Shown here one piece after another: positions 1 through 8,641 of a stretch of 64,000 nt of DNA. Under the pieces are notes generated by a model. It was not told the DNA's origin and made no database searches. It saw nothing but the letters and a program-made list of their open reading frames with translations. Each line of letters opens with the position of its first letter. The stretch's first letter is position 1. Source of the DNA: Mesorhizobium sp. WSM2240 (lineage in GTDB: Bacteria; Pseudomonadota; Alphaproteobacteria; Rhizobiales; Rhizobiaceae); the NCBI RefSeq assembly GCF_040438645.1, contig NZ_CP159253.1, positions 2,542,001-2,606,000 of the forward strand. The letters run 5' to 3'. The position numbers and the translations under genes are program-made.

Positions 1-114
1 TGCCGGAAAAGCCGCGTATGAAGCCGCATGCGCGGTTGCAAAGCGGGCTCCAGCGACTATATTCCGGCCAACTTTGGCGGGACCGTTTGCGGCCTTTATA
101 TTTCAGGAGTTTTC
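1..114 (+). promoter_or_regulatory. 5' leader of yajC with ribosome binding site
   Basis: The window opens in sequence that I cannot assign to a gene. Just ahead of the yajC ATG at 115 lies CAGGAG (103-108), a well-placed Shine-Dalgarno sequence. The stretch TATATTT slightly upstream could belong to a promoter, but no convincing -35/-10 pair is visible. The end of any upstream gene lies outside the window. Confidence 0.4.
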
Positions 115-450
115 ATGTTCGTGACACCGGCATACGCCCAGGGCGTCGGCGCAACCCCGGATGTGTTCATCAGCATCCTGCCCTTCGTTCTGATCTTCGT
201 GATCATGTATTTCCTGATCATCCGGCCGCAGCGGCAGCAACTGAAGAAGCGCGGCGAGATGCTGGCGGCGATCCGGCGAGGCGACACCGTCGTTACCGGC
301 GGCGGCCTCGTCGGCAAGGTCACCAAGGTGATCGATGATAGCGAACTCGAGGTCGATCTCGGCGGCATGAAGGTGACCGCGCTGCGGGCCACCATTGCCG
401 ATGTGCGTGTCAAGGGCGAGCCTGTGGCCAATCAGAACGCCAAGAAATAA
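115..450 (+). CDS. yajC: Sec translocon accessory subunit YajC
   Basis: YajC is a small single-pass inner-membrane protein that joins SecDF to the SecYEG translocon. The 111-residue product begins MFVTPAYAQG and has one hydrophobic segment (about residues 18-36). A basic cytoplasmic stretch RPQRQQLKKR follows, then the family-typical core RRGDTVVTGGGLVGKVTKV. The reading frame is open further upstream, but the ATG at 115 is chosen because CAGGAG precedes it and because YajC proteins are normally about 110 residues. It lies 54 bp upstream of secDF on the same strand, the standard bacterial order, so co-transcription is expected. Confidence 0.95.
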   Translation: MFVTPAYAQGVGATPDVFISILPFVLIFVIMYFLIIRPQRQQLKKRGEMLAAIRRGDTVVTGGGLVGKVTKVIDDSELEVDLGGMKVTALRATIADVRVKGEPVANQNAKK

Positions 451-504
451 CCGTATTAAATGCGGAAACAATGCGTGACTGAACGCCTGAACTGACGAGG
501 CACA

Positions 505-3060
505 ATGCTCTATTTTTCGCGCTGGAAGACTGTTTCGATCTGGGCGGTCGTCCTCCTTGGACTGATCTTCGCTGCGCCGAACCTGTTCTCGCAATCAACG
601 CTCGATGCGCTTCCCGACTGGATGCCCAAGCGCTCCATGACGCTCGGCCTCGACCTGCAGGGCGGTTCGCACATCCTTCTCGCCATCGACCGGCAGGATC
701 TCATCAACGAGCGCCTGCAGTCGGCGCGCGACGACATCCGCACCATGCTGCGCGACGCCAGGATCGGTTACACCGGACTTTCCGGTTCCGGCAGGACGAT
801 CCAGGTGCGCATTCGCGAGGCGAACGAGGTCGACAAGGCTAAGGAAGCGCTGAATAGCCTCATTCAACCCGTTGCCGCCAATCTGTTCGGTACCGGTTCA
901 GTCACCGAAATGTCGCTGGACGAGCCGGAACCCGGTCTTCTGCGCTATACGCTGACCGACGAGGGCATCAATTACCGGGTCGGGACGGCGGTCACCCAGT
1001 CCATCGAGGTCGTCGGCCGCCGCGTAAACGAGCTCGGCACGACTGAGCCGATCATCCAGCGCCAGGGCGTCGATCGCATTCTCGTCCAGGTTCCGGGCCT
1101 GCAGGATCCAGAACGGCTCAAGGATATTCTCGGCCAGACGGCCAAGCTGACCTTCCAGATGGTCGACCAGACCATGCCTGTGCAGGAGGCGATAGAAGGC
1201 CGGCCGCCGGCGGGGTCGTCGGTGCTTTATTCGCAGGACGATCCGCCGGTCCCGTACCTGATCGAAAACCGCGTCATCGTTTCGGGCGAGAACCTCGTCG
1301 ACGCCCAGGCCACCTTCGACCAGCGCACCAACGAACCCGTCGTTTCCTTCCGTTTCGACTCCAAGGGCGCCTCGCGTTTCGGCCAGGCGACCCAGCAGAA
1401 TGTCGGCAAGCTCTTCGCCATCATTCTCGACAACCAGGTCATTTCGGCGCCGCAGATCCGCGAGCCCATCCTCGGCGGAACCGGCCAGATTTCCGGCAAT
1501 TTCACCGTCCAAAGCGCCAATGACCTGGCCGTGCTGTTGCGCGCCGGCGCGCTTCCGGCCGATCTGACCATCGTCGAGGAACGCACCGTCGGCCCGAGCC
1601 TGGGTGCCGATTCTATCGCGGCGGGCGAGATCGCCGCCATGATCGGCGGCACGCTCGTACTTATCTTCATGGTCGTCGCCTATGGCAGCCTCGGGATAAT
1701 CGCCAATCTGGCGCTTGTAGCCAATGTCGCGATGATCATCGCAATCCTGTCCGTGCTCGGCGCTACGCTGACCATGCCGGGCATTGCCGGCATCATTCTC
1801 ACCATGGGTATGGCGGTCGATTCGAACGTCATCATCTATGAGCGCGTCAAGGAGGAGAGACGGGCGGGACGGTCGCTTGTGCAGGCGCTCGACGCCGGTT
1901 TCACGCGCGCTCTGGCGACCGTCGTCGACGCCAACGTCACCACCTTCATCGCGGCCGTAATCCTCTTTTATCTCGGGTCGGGCCCGGTTCGCGGCTTTGC
2001 CGTGACGCTCGCCATCGGCATCGTCACCACCGTGTTCACCGCCTACACCTTCACCCGCTGGATGATCGCCCTCTGGCTGCGCCGCGCGCGGCCGACGCAG
2101 ATTCCGGAAGGGGTGATCAAACTGGTGCCGGACAACACCAGCATTCCGTTCATGTCGATGCGCAAATTTGCGTTCACGCTGTCTGCCATTCTGTCGATCG
2201 GCACAGCCGTGCTGTTCGTAACCAAGGACATGAATTACGGCGTCGACTTCCTCGGCGGTTCGCTGATCGAGGTGCAGGCAAAGGCCCCGACCGCCGATGC
2301 GGGCGACGTGCGTTCGCGGCTTGGCGAACTCAATCTCGGCGATGTTCAGGTCCAGGAATTCGGCTCGCCGCGAGAATTGCTCATAAAGATCGAATCGCAG
2401 GGCGGCGGCGACAATGCCGAGCAATCAGCTTTACAGAAAGCGCGGCTTGTACTTGAAGACGACTACGATATCCGCCGTGTCGAAGTGGTCGGACCGACGG
2501 TCTCCAGCGAACTCGCCTGGGCCGGCACCATGGGCGTGCTCGCCTCGCTTGTCGCCATGCTGATCTATATCTGGATACGCTTCGAATGGCAGTTCGGCCT
2601 CGGCGCCGTGATCGCGACGGTGCATGACGTCATCGCCATGGTAGGCCTCTTTGTCGTGGCCGGGATCGAGTTCAACCTGACCAGCATCGCGGCCATCCTT
2701 ACCATTGTCGGTTATTCGATCAACGATACCGTCGTGGTCTATGACCGCGTCCGTGAGAACCTTCGCAAATACAAGAAGATGCCGATCCCGGAACTGCTTG
2801 ATTTGTCGATGAACCAGACACTGTCGCGAACGGTGCTGACGGGCTTGACGACGCTGCTGGCGCTGTTTGCGCTTTACATATTCGGCGGCGAGGTCATCGC
2901 ATCCTTCACCTTCGCCATGATGTTCGGCATCCTGTTCGGCACCTATTCGTCGGTGTTCGTCGCCGGTCCGCTGCTGATCCTGTTCAAGCTGCGTCCCGGC
3001 ATGATGGATACGGAAAGCAAGTCCCCGGTTCCGACGACGGCGCAGCCGTCCAAGTCCTGA
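505..3060 (+). CDS. secDF: Fused protein translocase subunit SecDF
   Basis: This encodes both SecD and SecF in one 851-residue chain. The complex uses the proton motive force to pull secreted proteins across the inner membrane after SecA/SecYEG. The SecD part has an N-terminal membrane helix (residues 9-26), DLQGGSH near residue 50, a large periplasmic domain, and the membrane block with GMAVDSNVIIYER near 435. The SecF half starts near residue 549 and shows DFLGGSLIEV near 583 and GYSINDTVVVYDRVRENL near 735, the proton-conducting helix motif. The fusion occurs in many Rhizobiales, whereas E. coli has two genes. GACGAGG precedes the ATG. NDUFAF3- and NDUFAF6-like genes follow with 6 bp and 1 bp gaps, suggesting one operon. 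Confidence 0.97.
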   Translation: MLYFSRWKTVSIWAVVLLGLIFAAPNLFSQSTLDALPDWMPKRSMTLGLDLQGGSHILLAIDRQDLINERLQSARDDIRTMLRDARIGYTGLSGSGRTIQVRIREANEVDKAKEALNSLIQPVAANLFGTGSVTEMSLDEPEPGLLRYTLTDEGINYRVGTAVTQSIEVVGRRVNELGTTEPIIQRQGVDRILVQVPGLQDPERLKDILGQTAKLTFQMVDQTMPVQEAIEGRPPAGSSVLYSQDDPPVPYLIENRVIVSGENLVDAQATFDQRTNEPVVSFRFDSKGASRFGQATQQNVGKLFAIILDNQVISAPQIREPILGGTGQISGNFTVQSANDLAVLLRAGALPADLTIVEERTVGPSLGADSIAAGEIAAMIGGTLVLIFMVVAYGSLGIIANLALVANVAMIIAILSVLGATLTMPGIAGIILTMGMAVDSNVIIYERVKEERRAGRSLVQALDAGFTRALATVVDANVTTFIAAVILFYLGSGPVRGFAVTLAIGIVTTVFTAYTFTRWMIALWLRRARPTQIPEGVIKLVPDNTSIPFMSMRKFAFTLSAILSIGTAVLFVTKDMNYGVDFLGGSLIEVQAKAPTADAGDVRSRLGELNLGDVQVQEFGSPRELLIKIESQGGGDNAEQSALQKARLVLEDDYDIRRVEVVGPTVSSELAWAGTMGVLASLVAMLIYIWIRFEWQFGLGAVIATVHDVIAMVGLFVVAGIEFNLTSIAAILTIVGYSINDTVVVYDRVRENLRKYKKMPIPELLDLSMNQTLSRTVLTGLTTLLALFALYIFGGEVIASFTFAMMFGILFGTYSSVFVAGPLLILFKLRPGMMDTESKSPVPTTAQPSKS

Positions 3061-3066
3061 CCGGTC

Positions 3067-3456
3067 ATGGCTGCGGGCATCGTTGTTCGCGAGGCGCATT
3101 TTCCGGGGCGCGCGCCGGTGGAAGCCTATGGCAATGGCGGCTTCCGCTTTGCTGACATGTCGCATCGCGGCTCGATCCTCTGCCTGCCGTCCGGTGTCTA
3201 TGCCTGGGAGCCGGCTGACCCGCTGGATCTGAAACCGTCGGACTTCGCCCGGCTTCTCGCCGAGGCGGAGGCGGTCGAGATCCTGCTGATCGGCACCGGC
3301 AAGGATATCAGGCGTCTGCCCGCGCCGCTCAGGGATGCTCTCAAGGAGAACAATATCTCGGCTGACGCGATGTCCACCGGGGCGGCGGTCAGAACCTACA
3401 ATGTGCTTCTGGCCGAAGATCGCGCCGTCGCGGCGGCCCTGATCGCTGTCGACTGA
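3067..3456 (+). CDS. Mth938-domain protein, NDUFAF3-like
   Basis: The 129-residue protein matches the Mth938/DUF498 fold: an N-terminal strand region (EAHFPGRAPVEAYGNGGFRF), a central YAWEPADPLDL segment, then LLIGTGKDIRRLPAPLRDAL and MSTGAAVRTYNVLLAEDRAVAAALI. The human homologue is NDUFAF3, a complex I assembly factor, and bacterial homologues are known to lie beside secD/secF. It starts 6 bp after secDF and is followed after one base by a phytoene-synthase-like gene. A role in respiratory complex I assembly is inferred from the mitochondrial homologue; the sequence shows no catalytic motif. Confidence 0.85.
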   Translation: MAAGIVVREAHFPGRAPVEAYGNGGFRFADMSHRGSILCLPSGVYAWEPADPLDLKPSDFARLLAEAEAVEILLIGTGKDIRRLPAPLRDALKENNISADAMSTGAAVRTYNVLLAEDRAVAAALIAVD

Positions 3457-3457
3457 A

Positions 3458-4315
3458 ATGGCCGGCAATGCCGAGATCGTCATGCAGGCTGTGCGCGCGG
3501 CCGACCGCGACCGCTATCTTTCCGCGCTTTACGCGCCGGCCGACAAGCGCGACGCGCTTCTGTCGCTCTACGCCTTCAACGCCGAGATTGCTGGAATACG
3601 CGACCGCATCCATGAAGCGCTCCCCGGCGAGATAAGGCTGCAATGGTGGCGCGATGTGATCGCCGCCGGCAGTTCCGCGACGGGACATCCGCTGGCGGAT
3701 GCGCTGGTTGAAACGATCGCGAAGCACGCATTGCCGCTGGCCGCATTCGAGAACTATCTCGATGCGCGGATTTTTGACCTCTATAACGACCCGATGCCGT
3801 CGCGCACCGATCTTGAAGGCTATTGCGGCGAGACCGCTGGCGCGATCATCCAGCTTTCGGCCATGATCCTCGATCCGCAAGCCGCGCCGCAATGCGCCCA
3901 ACTGGCGGGCAGGGCAGGCTGCGCGCAGGCCATTGCCGGTCTCCTCCTGCTGCTGCCGATCCACCGCGCACGCGGCCAGTGCTTCGTGCCGCGCGATATT
4001 CTTTCCGCCGCCGGCTCATCTCCGGAAGAATTCATTGCCGGTGACGGTGACCAGGGCGCGCGGAGTGCCGTCGCTGCCATGATCGCGCTCGCAAACGAGC
4101 ATCTCAGCGCCTTCGAGAATGAAGCATCCAAACTGCCGCAGCCATTGCGGCCGGCCTTCCTGCCGCTTGCGCTGACCGGCGCATATCTCGGACTTCTGAA
4201 CCGGGCGGGCTTCGATCCGCTTCGGCAGGTGGCCGAACTTTCCGCATGGCGCAGGCAATCGCTGCTGCTCCGCCGCGCCTGGCGCGGATGGCCGGCGCGC
4301 TCCTCCTTGACGTAA
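3458..4315 (+). CDS. Squalene/phytoene synthase-like protein, NDUFAF6-type
   Basis: The 285-residue product has the trans-isoprenyl synthase (squalene/phytoene synthase) fold: ALYAPADKRDALLSLYAFNAEI near the N-terminus, RLQWWRDVI, and FDLYNDPMPSRTDLEGYCGETAGAI near the middle. The first aspartate-rich motif of true phytoene synthases is not preserved (NAEIAGIRDRI at that place), and no other carotenoid gene lies nearby. It therefore fits the non-catalytic branch related to mitochondrial NDUFAF6, a complex I assembly factor. It follows the NDUFAF3-like gene by one base, consistent with joint function. A residual lipid-synthase role cannot be excluded. Confidence 0.75.
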   Translation: MAGNAEIVMQAVRAADRDRYLSALYAPADKRDALLSLYAFNAEIAGIRDRIHEALPGEIRLQWWRDVIAAGSSATGHPLADALVETIAKHALPLAAFENYLDARIFDLYNDPMPSRTDLEGYCGETAGAIIQLSAMILDPQAAPQCAQLAGRAGCAQAIAGLLLLLPIHRARGQCFVPRDILSAAGSSPEEFIAGDGDQGARSAVAAMIALANEHLSAFENEASKLPQPLRPAFLPLALTGAYLGLLNRAGFDPLRQVAELSAWRRQSLLLRRAWRGWPARSSLT

Positions 4316-4387
4316 ACGTCAATCGTGCTACGCCTTATCTGGCCCGGACGCCGAAGAATGTGTTCCGGCGGGAGGAGAATGCGGCCG

Positions 4388-4816
4388 ATGAGCCTGCCCG
4401 TACTCGTCGCGATCGTCGCCGTCGGGATAATCTTGGCGGTCGCAGCCGTGCATTTTTCCGGCGGCAGCAGGCAGGCAAGCATTTCCAGTGAAGACGAGGC
4501 GCTGCAGCGCTTCCTGCTCGATTTTCCGGCGGAAAAGGCCGATGCGGTGCGGGTGACGTCCGACGGAAAGGCGGCGTTCATCTCGCTCCACGGATCGGGA
4601 ATCGGCATAGTCGGCGTGATCGGCGACAAGTTCCTGACGCGGGTCGTCTCCGCGCGAGACATCAAAAGCCTGACGCTGGCCGGCAATGCGGTCTCGATCC
4701 GCTTCCGCGACTTCACCTGGCCGGGCGGCGACTTTGTCTTCGCTGAGCCTGCGGCCGCTCAAGAGATTGCCGAGGCGCTCGATCCGTCCCTCACTTCCGC
4801 AACCGGCAGGGCTTGA
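4388..4816 (+). CDS. Small membrane-anchored hypothetical protein
   Basis: The 142-residue protein begins MSLPVLVAIVAVGIILAVAAVHF, a single N-terminal membrane helix. A soluble domain rich in short beta-like segments follows (VRVTSDGKAAFISLHGSGIGIVGVIGDKFLTRVVS). The ATG at 4388 is chosen because GGAGGAG (4371-4377) lies 10 bases upstream; the nearer ATG at 4379 is too close to it. The gene ends three bases before the hydroxylase gene and is probably co-transcribed with it. I recognise no characterised family. The predicted topology places the C-terminal domain in the periplasm. Confidence 0.7.
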   Translation: MSLPVLVAIVAVGIILAVAAVHFSGGSRQASISSEDEALQRFLLDFPAEKADAVRVTSDGKAAFISLHGSGIGIVGVIGDKFLTRVVSARDIKSLTLAGNAVSIRFRDFTWPGGDFVFAEPAAAQEIAEALDPSLTSATGRA

Positions 4817-4819
4817 GCC

Positions 4820-5788
4820 ATGGACGCCAACGATTTCCCCAAAGTCACCGAACTTGCGATCCCGTTCTTCGTCGCGGCCATACTCATCGAACTATGGCTG
4901 GTGCGAACCGGCCGCGCCAAAGGGGCTTTCGAAACCCGCGACACGCTGACCAGCCTGATGATGGGAACCGGCAATGTCGTGGCCGGGCTGCTGCTCGGCG
5001 TGGTGTCCTATGCCGCGCTGGTCTGGGTGTGGCAGTTCCGGTTTTTCGATCTCGGTCTGTCGTTCTGGGTATTCCTGGCTGCCTTCCTGCTCGACGATCT
5101 GCGCTATTATTTTTACCACCGCATAGCGCATCGTGTGCGCTGGGTCTGGGCCGAGCACGTCAACCATCATTCCAGCCAGCATTACAATCTGTCGACGGCG
5201 CTGCGTCAGAGCTGGACGGGCCTGTTCACCGGCATGTTCGTGCTGCAGGCGCCTCTGGTCCTGCTCGGCTTCCATCCTGCCGTCATCGCCTTCGTCTTCG
5301 GCTTCAACCTGGTCTGGCAGTTCTGGATTCACACCGAGACGATCGGCAAGATGTGGGGCTGGTTCGAGTTCATCTTCAACACGCCCTCGCACCACCGCGT
5401 CCACCACGCCACCAATCCACGCTATCTCGACGCCAATTATGCCGGCACGCTGATAATCTGGGACCGCATGTTCGGCACCTTCGTCGAGGAGCTGGAAGAG
5501 GACCGGCCGCGCTACGGCATCGTCAAGAACCTCGGCACTTTCAACCCATTGAAGGTCGCCTTCCACGAGTGGATTGGCATGTTCAGGGATGCATTCTCGC
5601 CCGGCCTGACGATGCGCCAGCGGCTCGGCTACTTGTTCGCGCCGCCCGGCTGGAGCCATGACGGCTCGCGCGCGACTTCCGAGAGCCTGAAGGCGGATTT
5701 CGTGCGCAGGAATCCCGGCGAGGCGGGTAAGCCGGGACTCCCGAGTGCGATGACCGCGGCAAACACGAAAGTGCAGCCTGCGGAGTGA
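4820..5788 (+). CDS. Sterol desaturase / fatty acid hydroxylase family protein
   Basis: This is an integral-membrane di-iron oxygenase of the fatty acid hydroxylase superfamily (322 residues). Four or so membrane helices surround the clustered histidine motifs: HRIAHR near residue 100, HVNHH near 113, and HHRVHH near 193 followed by NPRYLDANYAGTL. These ligate the two irons that hydroxylate or desaturate a lipid chain. The substrate (sterol, hopanoid, ornithine lipid or fatty acid) cannot be read from the sequence. It follows the small membrane protein by three bases and abuts the convergent toxin gene with no gap. Confidence 0.88.
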   Translation: MDANDFPKVTELAIPFFVAAILIELWLVRTGRAKGAFETRDTLTSLMMGTGNVVAGLLLGVVSYAALVWVWQFRFFDLGLSFWVFLAAFLLDDLRYYFYHRIAHRVRWVWAEHVNHHSSQHYNLSTALRQSWTGLFTGMFVLQAPLVLLGFHPAVIAFVFGFNLVWQFWIHTETIGKMWGWFEFIFNTPSHHRVHHATNPRYLDANYAGTLIIWDRMFGTFVEELEEDRPRYGIVKNLGTFNPLKVAFHEWIGMFRDAFSPGLTMRQRLGYLFAPPGWSHDGSRATSESLKADFVRRNPGEAGKPGLPSAMTAANTKVQPAE

Positions 5789-6115
5789 TCATTCAGTATG
5801 ATTGTTCGCGTCACGCAAGATCGCCTCGAAATCGCGGCCGCCATAAAAAACATTTGTTATGCGGACTTTGTTGTCCTCGATGACGTAGGCGATAACGGCA
5901 GATTGTTCGAAGGGAACAGTGCGCAATCCCGGCATCAGATCGTCACGTGGGCGGCCACCTCGCGGTGCGTCGCCGATCTTCTCGCAACGGGCCTGAATCC
6001 GGTCGACGTAACGAAGAGCGACCAAAGCTGAACCGGATGATATTGCGATGTAATCGACAAGCGCGCTCACATCTGCTCGCGCAGTGCTACTCCAGCGGAT
6101 CGGAAGGCGCTTCAT
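5789..6115 (-). CDS. parE: ParE/RelE-family toxin
   Basis: The 108-residue product has the ParE/RelE fold signature: an N-terminal IRWSSTARADVSALVDYIA helix pair, a central YVDRIQARCEKIGDAPRGGRP segment, and the C-terminal strands RTVPFEQSAVIAYVIEDNKVRITNVFYGGRDFEAIL. ParE toxins poison DNA gyrase and RelE toxins cleave mRNA; the ParD-type partner favours ParE, but the activity is inferred. Its ATG lies inside the 3' end of the antitoxin gene (29-bp overlap), so translation is probably coupled with the antitoxin made first. It ends directly against the convergent hydroxylase gene. Confidence 0.85.
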   Translation of the reverse strand: MKRLPIRWSSTARADVSALVDYIAISSGSALVALRYVDRIQARCEKIGDAPRGGRPRDDLMPGLRTVPFEQSAVIAYVIEDNKVRITNVFYGGRDFEAILRDANNHTE

Positions 6116-6392
6116 GAAATCCCCCGGCCGCCTTTGATTCGTAACGTCTTCGCAGTTCTGCGAAGACTTCTTCGGTCGAATAAGTCGGGCCGGTGTCTTC
6201 GACCGACGCCCTTATCCTCGCCCTTATCGACGCCATACGCTCGGCGTGTTCTTCTTCATCGCGTTGGAAAGCACGCAAGGCCGCGCGGATCACTTCGCTG
6301 GCCGATCCATAGGAGCCGTCTTCGACCCTCTGGCGAATAAGACGCGCCATTGCCGGCGTCACTGTGACGGATAGCTTTTCGGCGGGTTCCAT
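6087..6392 (-). CDS. parD: ParD-type antitoxin
   Basis: The 101-residue protein starts MEPAEKLSVTVTPAMARLIRQRVEDGSYGSASEVIRAALRAF, the ribbon-helix-helix DNA-binding domain typical of ParD antitoxins. A charged C-terminal half that would wrap the toxin follows (DEEEHAERMASIRARIRASVED and EVFAELRRRYESK). The ATG at 6392 is chosen because the RHH strand begins right after it; the reading frame is open further upstream but runs across the palindromic operator. It overlaps the toxin gene by 29 bp. The protein should repress its own promoter through the palindrome at 6418-6438. Confidence 0.85.
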   Translation of the reverse strand: MEPAEKLSVTVTPAMARLIRQRVEDGSYGSASEVIRAALRAFQRDEEEHAERMASIRARIRASVEDTGPTYSTEEVFAELRRRYESKAAGGFHEAPSDPLE

Positions 6393-6417
6393 AGTTGCGC
6401 TCCAGATCACTCTTGCA

Positions 6418-6438
6418 GAGTAGGATAGTATCCTACTC
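6418..6438. promoter_or_regulatory. Perfect palindrome, likely ParD operator
   Basis: Arms GAGTAGGATA and TATCCTACTC are exact reverse complements separated by a single G. The element ends 26 bp upstream of the antitoxin start, where an RHH autorepressor would bind. It contains TAGGATA and TATCCTA half sites suited to a dimeric ribbon-helix-helix protein. Confidence 0.7.
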
Positions 6439-6472
6439 GACGGTCGAATCCAACGGTGGTTCTGTCGGGCGT

Positions 6473-7882
6473 TTATTCCGCTGCCTGTGCGCTCTGCTCC
6501 AGCCCAAGCCATTCGCGGCAATCGGCCAGCGCACGCGAGGTCACCGCCCGGCGCTTGGCGACGATCTTGTCCTTGCCACGCAGGCGCTTGCCTTCGGATT
6601 TCGGCGCCTCGACCGGTGGGAACAGGCCGAAATTGATGTTCATCGGCTGGAAGGAGCGTTTTCCCGGCTCGTCCTCGGAAACGATATGCCCGCCGGTGAT
6701 GTGGTTGAGCAGCGCGCCGAATGCGGTGGTGATCGGCGGTATGGAAGGCGACTGGCCCTGCAGTTCGGCCGCGGCGAAGCGGCCGGCAAGCAGGCCGACC
6801 GCCGCCGATTCCACATAGCCTTCACAACCGGTGATCTGGCCGGCGAAGCGCAGGCCTTCGCGACCCTTGAGCTGGAGCGACGGGTCGAGCAGCACCGGCG
6901 AATTGATGTAGGTGTTACGATGCAGGCCGCCGAGGCGTGCGAATTCGGCATTTTCCAGCCCCGGTATCATGCGGAAGATGCGGACCTGCTCGGCATGCTT
7001 CAGCTTAGTCTGGAACCCGACCATGTTGTAGAGCGTGCCAAGCGCATTATCCTGGCGCAGTTGCACGACTGCATAGGCCTTGACCTGCGGATTGTGCGCA
7101 TTGGTCAGGCCCATCGGCTTCATCGGTCCGTGGCGCGCCGTTTCCGCGCCGCGCTCGGCCATGACCTCGATCGGCAGGCAGCCGTCGAAATAGGGCGTTC
7201 CTTCCCATTCCTTGAAATCGGTCTTGCCGCCATCGAGCAGCGCCTGGATGAACGCTTCGTATTGCGGCTTGTCCATCGGGCAGTTGATGTAGTCCTTGCC
7301 GGTTCCGCCGGGTCCGACTTTGTCGTAGCGAGACTGGAACCAGCAGACATCCATGTCGATCGTGTCGAAATGGATGATGGGCGCAATAGCGTCGAAGAAT
7401 GCAAGCGCATCGGCGCCGGTCATCTCGGCGATCGCCTGCGCCAGCGACGGCGCCGTCAGCGGGCCGGTGGCGATGATCGACTGCGCCCAATCGCGCGGCG
7501 GCAGGCCAGCGATCTCCTCGCGCGCGATCGTGATCAGCGGATGCGCCTCGAGCTCGGCGGTTACTGCGGCCGAGAAACCGTCGCGGTCGACGGCCAGCGC
7601 GCCGCCCGCCGGCACCTGGTGCGCGTCGGCCGCGCGCATGATCAGCGAACCGGCAAGCCGCATCTCGGCATGCAGCAGGCCGACGGCGTTCGCCGTGGCG
7701 TCGTCGGAACGGAACGAATTAGAACAGACCAGCTCGGCCAGGCTGTCGGTCTTGTGCGCCTCGGTGCCGCGCACCGGGCGCATTTCGTGCAGGATGACCG
7801 GCACGCCGGCCTGCGCCGCCTGCCAGGCCGCTTCCGAGCCGGCGAGCCCGCCGCCGATGATGTGAAGTGGTTTCGTTGTCAT
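6473..7882 (-). CDS. trmFO: Folate/FAD-dependent tRNA (uracil-54) methyltransferase TrmFO
   Basis: TrmFO makes 5-methyluridine at tRNA position 54 using methylenetetrahydrofolate and FADH2. The 469-residue protein begins [20 protein letters not shown], a classic FAD dinucleotide-binding motif. It then shows [33 protein letters not shown], a family hallmark, followed by [24 protein letters not shown] and the C-terminal [29 protein letters not shown]. The start is set at 7882 because the FAD motif lies at the normal distance; upstream codons in the open frame have no family resemblance. It is divergent from the secreted protein at 7997. Confidence 0.96.
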   Translation of the reverse strand: MTTKPLHIIGGGLAGSEAAWQAAQAGVPVILHEMRPVRGTEAHKTDSLAELVCSNSFRSDDATANAVGLLHAEMRLAGSLIMRAADAHQVPAGGALAVDRDGFSAAVTAELEAHPLITIAREEIAGLPPRDWAQSIIATGPLTAPSLAQAIAEMTGADALAFFDAIAPIIHFDTIDMDVCWFQSRYDKVGPGGTGKDYINCPMDKPQYEAFIQALLDGGKTDFKEWEGTPYFDGCLPIEVMAERGAETARHGPMKPMGLTNAHNPQVKAYAVVQLRQDNALGTLYNMVGFQTKLKHAEQVRIFRMIPGLENAEFARLGGLHRNTYINSPVLLDPSLQLKGREGLRFAGQITGCEGYVESAAVGLLAGRFAAAELQGQSPSIPPITTAFGALLNHITGGHIVSEDEPGKRSFQPMNINFGLFPPVEAPKSEGKRLRGKDKIVAKRRAVTSRALADCREWLGLEQSAQAAE

Positions 7883-7996
7883 CGCAGCGCAATAGTAGCC
7901 AGGGCCCGGAAATGCAAGAATCAAGGCCGCGTCCATGGCAAATGAACCTTCGCCGGTGGCATTGCTGCAGGGGCGGAGCGCGGCTAAATTGCTGTA

Positions 7997-8608
7997 GTGC
8001 CACATCGCTTACTAGCTGGCGCCGCTATGGTCGCCGCACTCACTTGGCTTCCCGCAGGGGGAGCCTCGGTCGCGGGCGAAAACACCGCGAAAATCAACGA
8101 TGCCGGCTCGACGCGCATCGAGATTTGCCATGGATTCGGCTGTCATTTCAGATCGGGGCTGGAGCTTGGGGCCAACGACGGAAGGCGCTTGTCCAGGATC
8201 ATGGCCGCTGGCGCATCTTCTCCGAAGGCCGAACGTGCCGCGGTATCAAAAGCGGTTCAATATTACGAGAGACGCGCCGCGGGAGTGATCGGCATCCGCG
8301 ACCAGCCTAAGTCGGATGCCAGTCAGTACGCCAAGCGCGGCCAGATGGATTGCATCGACGAGTCGACCAATACCCGCTCGCTTCTGCTCTATCTCGAGCG
8401 GCGCCGGCTTCTGAGGCATCACACCGTGCAACGCAACGTCACTCGGGGTTTCCTTCTGGACGGGCGCTACCCGCATTCTACGGCGGTGTTGCGGGAGAAA
8501 TCCGGAAAAGAATGGACGGTCGACAGCTGGTATGAGCCGGCAGGCGGTCCGCCGGACGTTCTGCCGCTGTCGGAATGGATGAAGCGCGGCGTCATGGGTG
8601 CACGCTGA
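7997..8608 (+). CDS. Secreted protein with transglutaminase-like C-H-D pattern
   Basis: The 203-residue product has a signal peptide ([27 protein letters not shown]) and a mature domain of a kind I cannot name with certainty. The order and spacing of [12 protein letters not shown] (Cys119), RYPHSTAVL (His160) and EWTVDSWY (Asp176) resembles the Cys-His-Asp triad of bacterial transglutaminase-like cysteine peptidases. The region between the Cys and His is mostly helix ([13 protein letters not shown]). The GTG at 7997 is preferred because it gives a complete signal sequence; an ATG at 8027 would shorten it. It is divergent from trmFO and convergent with the small-RNA array. The enzymatic role is inferred. 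Confidence 0.7.
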   Translation: MPHRLLAGAAMVAALTWLPAGGASVAGENTAKINDAGSTRIEICHGFGCHFRSGLELGANDGRRLSRIMAAGASSPKAERAAVSKAVQYYERRAAGVIGIRDQPKSDASQYAKRGQMDCIDESTNTRSLLLYLERRRLLRHHTVQRNVTRGFLLDGRYPHSTAVLREKSGKEWTVDSWYEPAGGPPDVLPLSEWMKRGVMGAR

Positions 8609-8641
8609 GCGCCGAATATCCGGCAGGTTGTGTTGAGGGCG

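Noticed and set aside
898..2424. 508-codon open frame antisense to secDF
   Set aside because: It lies wholly opposite a certain gene, has histidine- and arginine-rich nonsense composition and no motif; long antisense frames are expected at this GC content.
3458..4315. Carotenoid phytoene synthase
   Set aside because: The first aspartate-rich motif is not conserved and no crt genes are nearby; the context supports an assembly-factor role.
6395..7945. 516-codon open frame opposite trmFO
   Set aside because: The trmFO reading shows every family motif, while this frame shows none and runs across the toxin-antitoxin operator.
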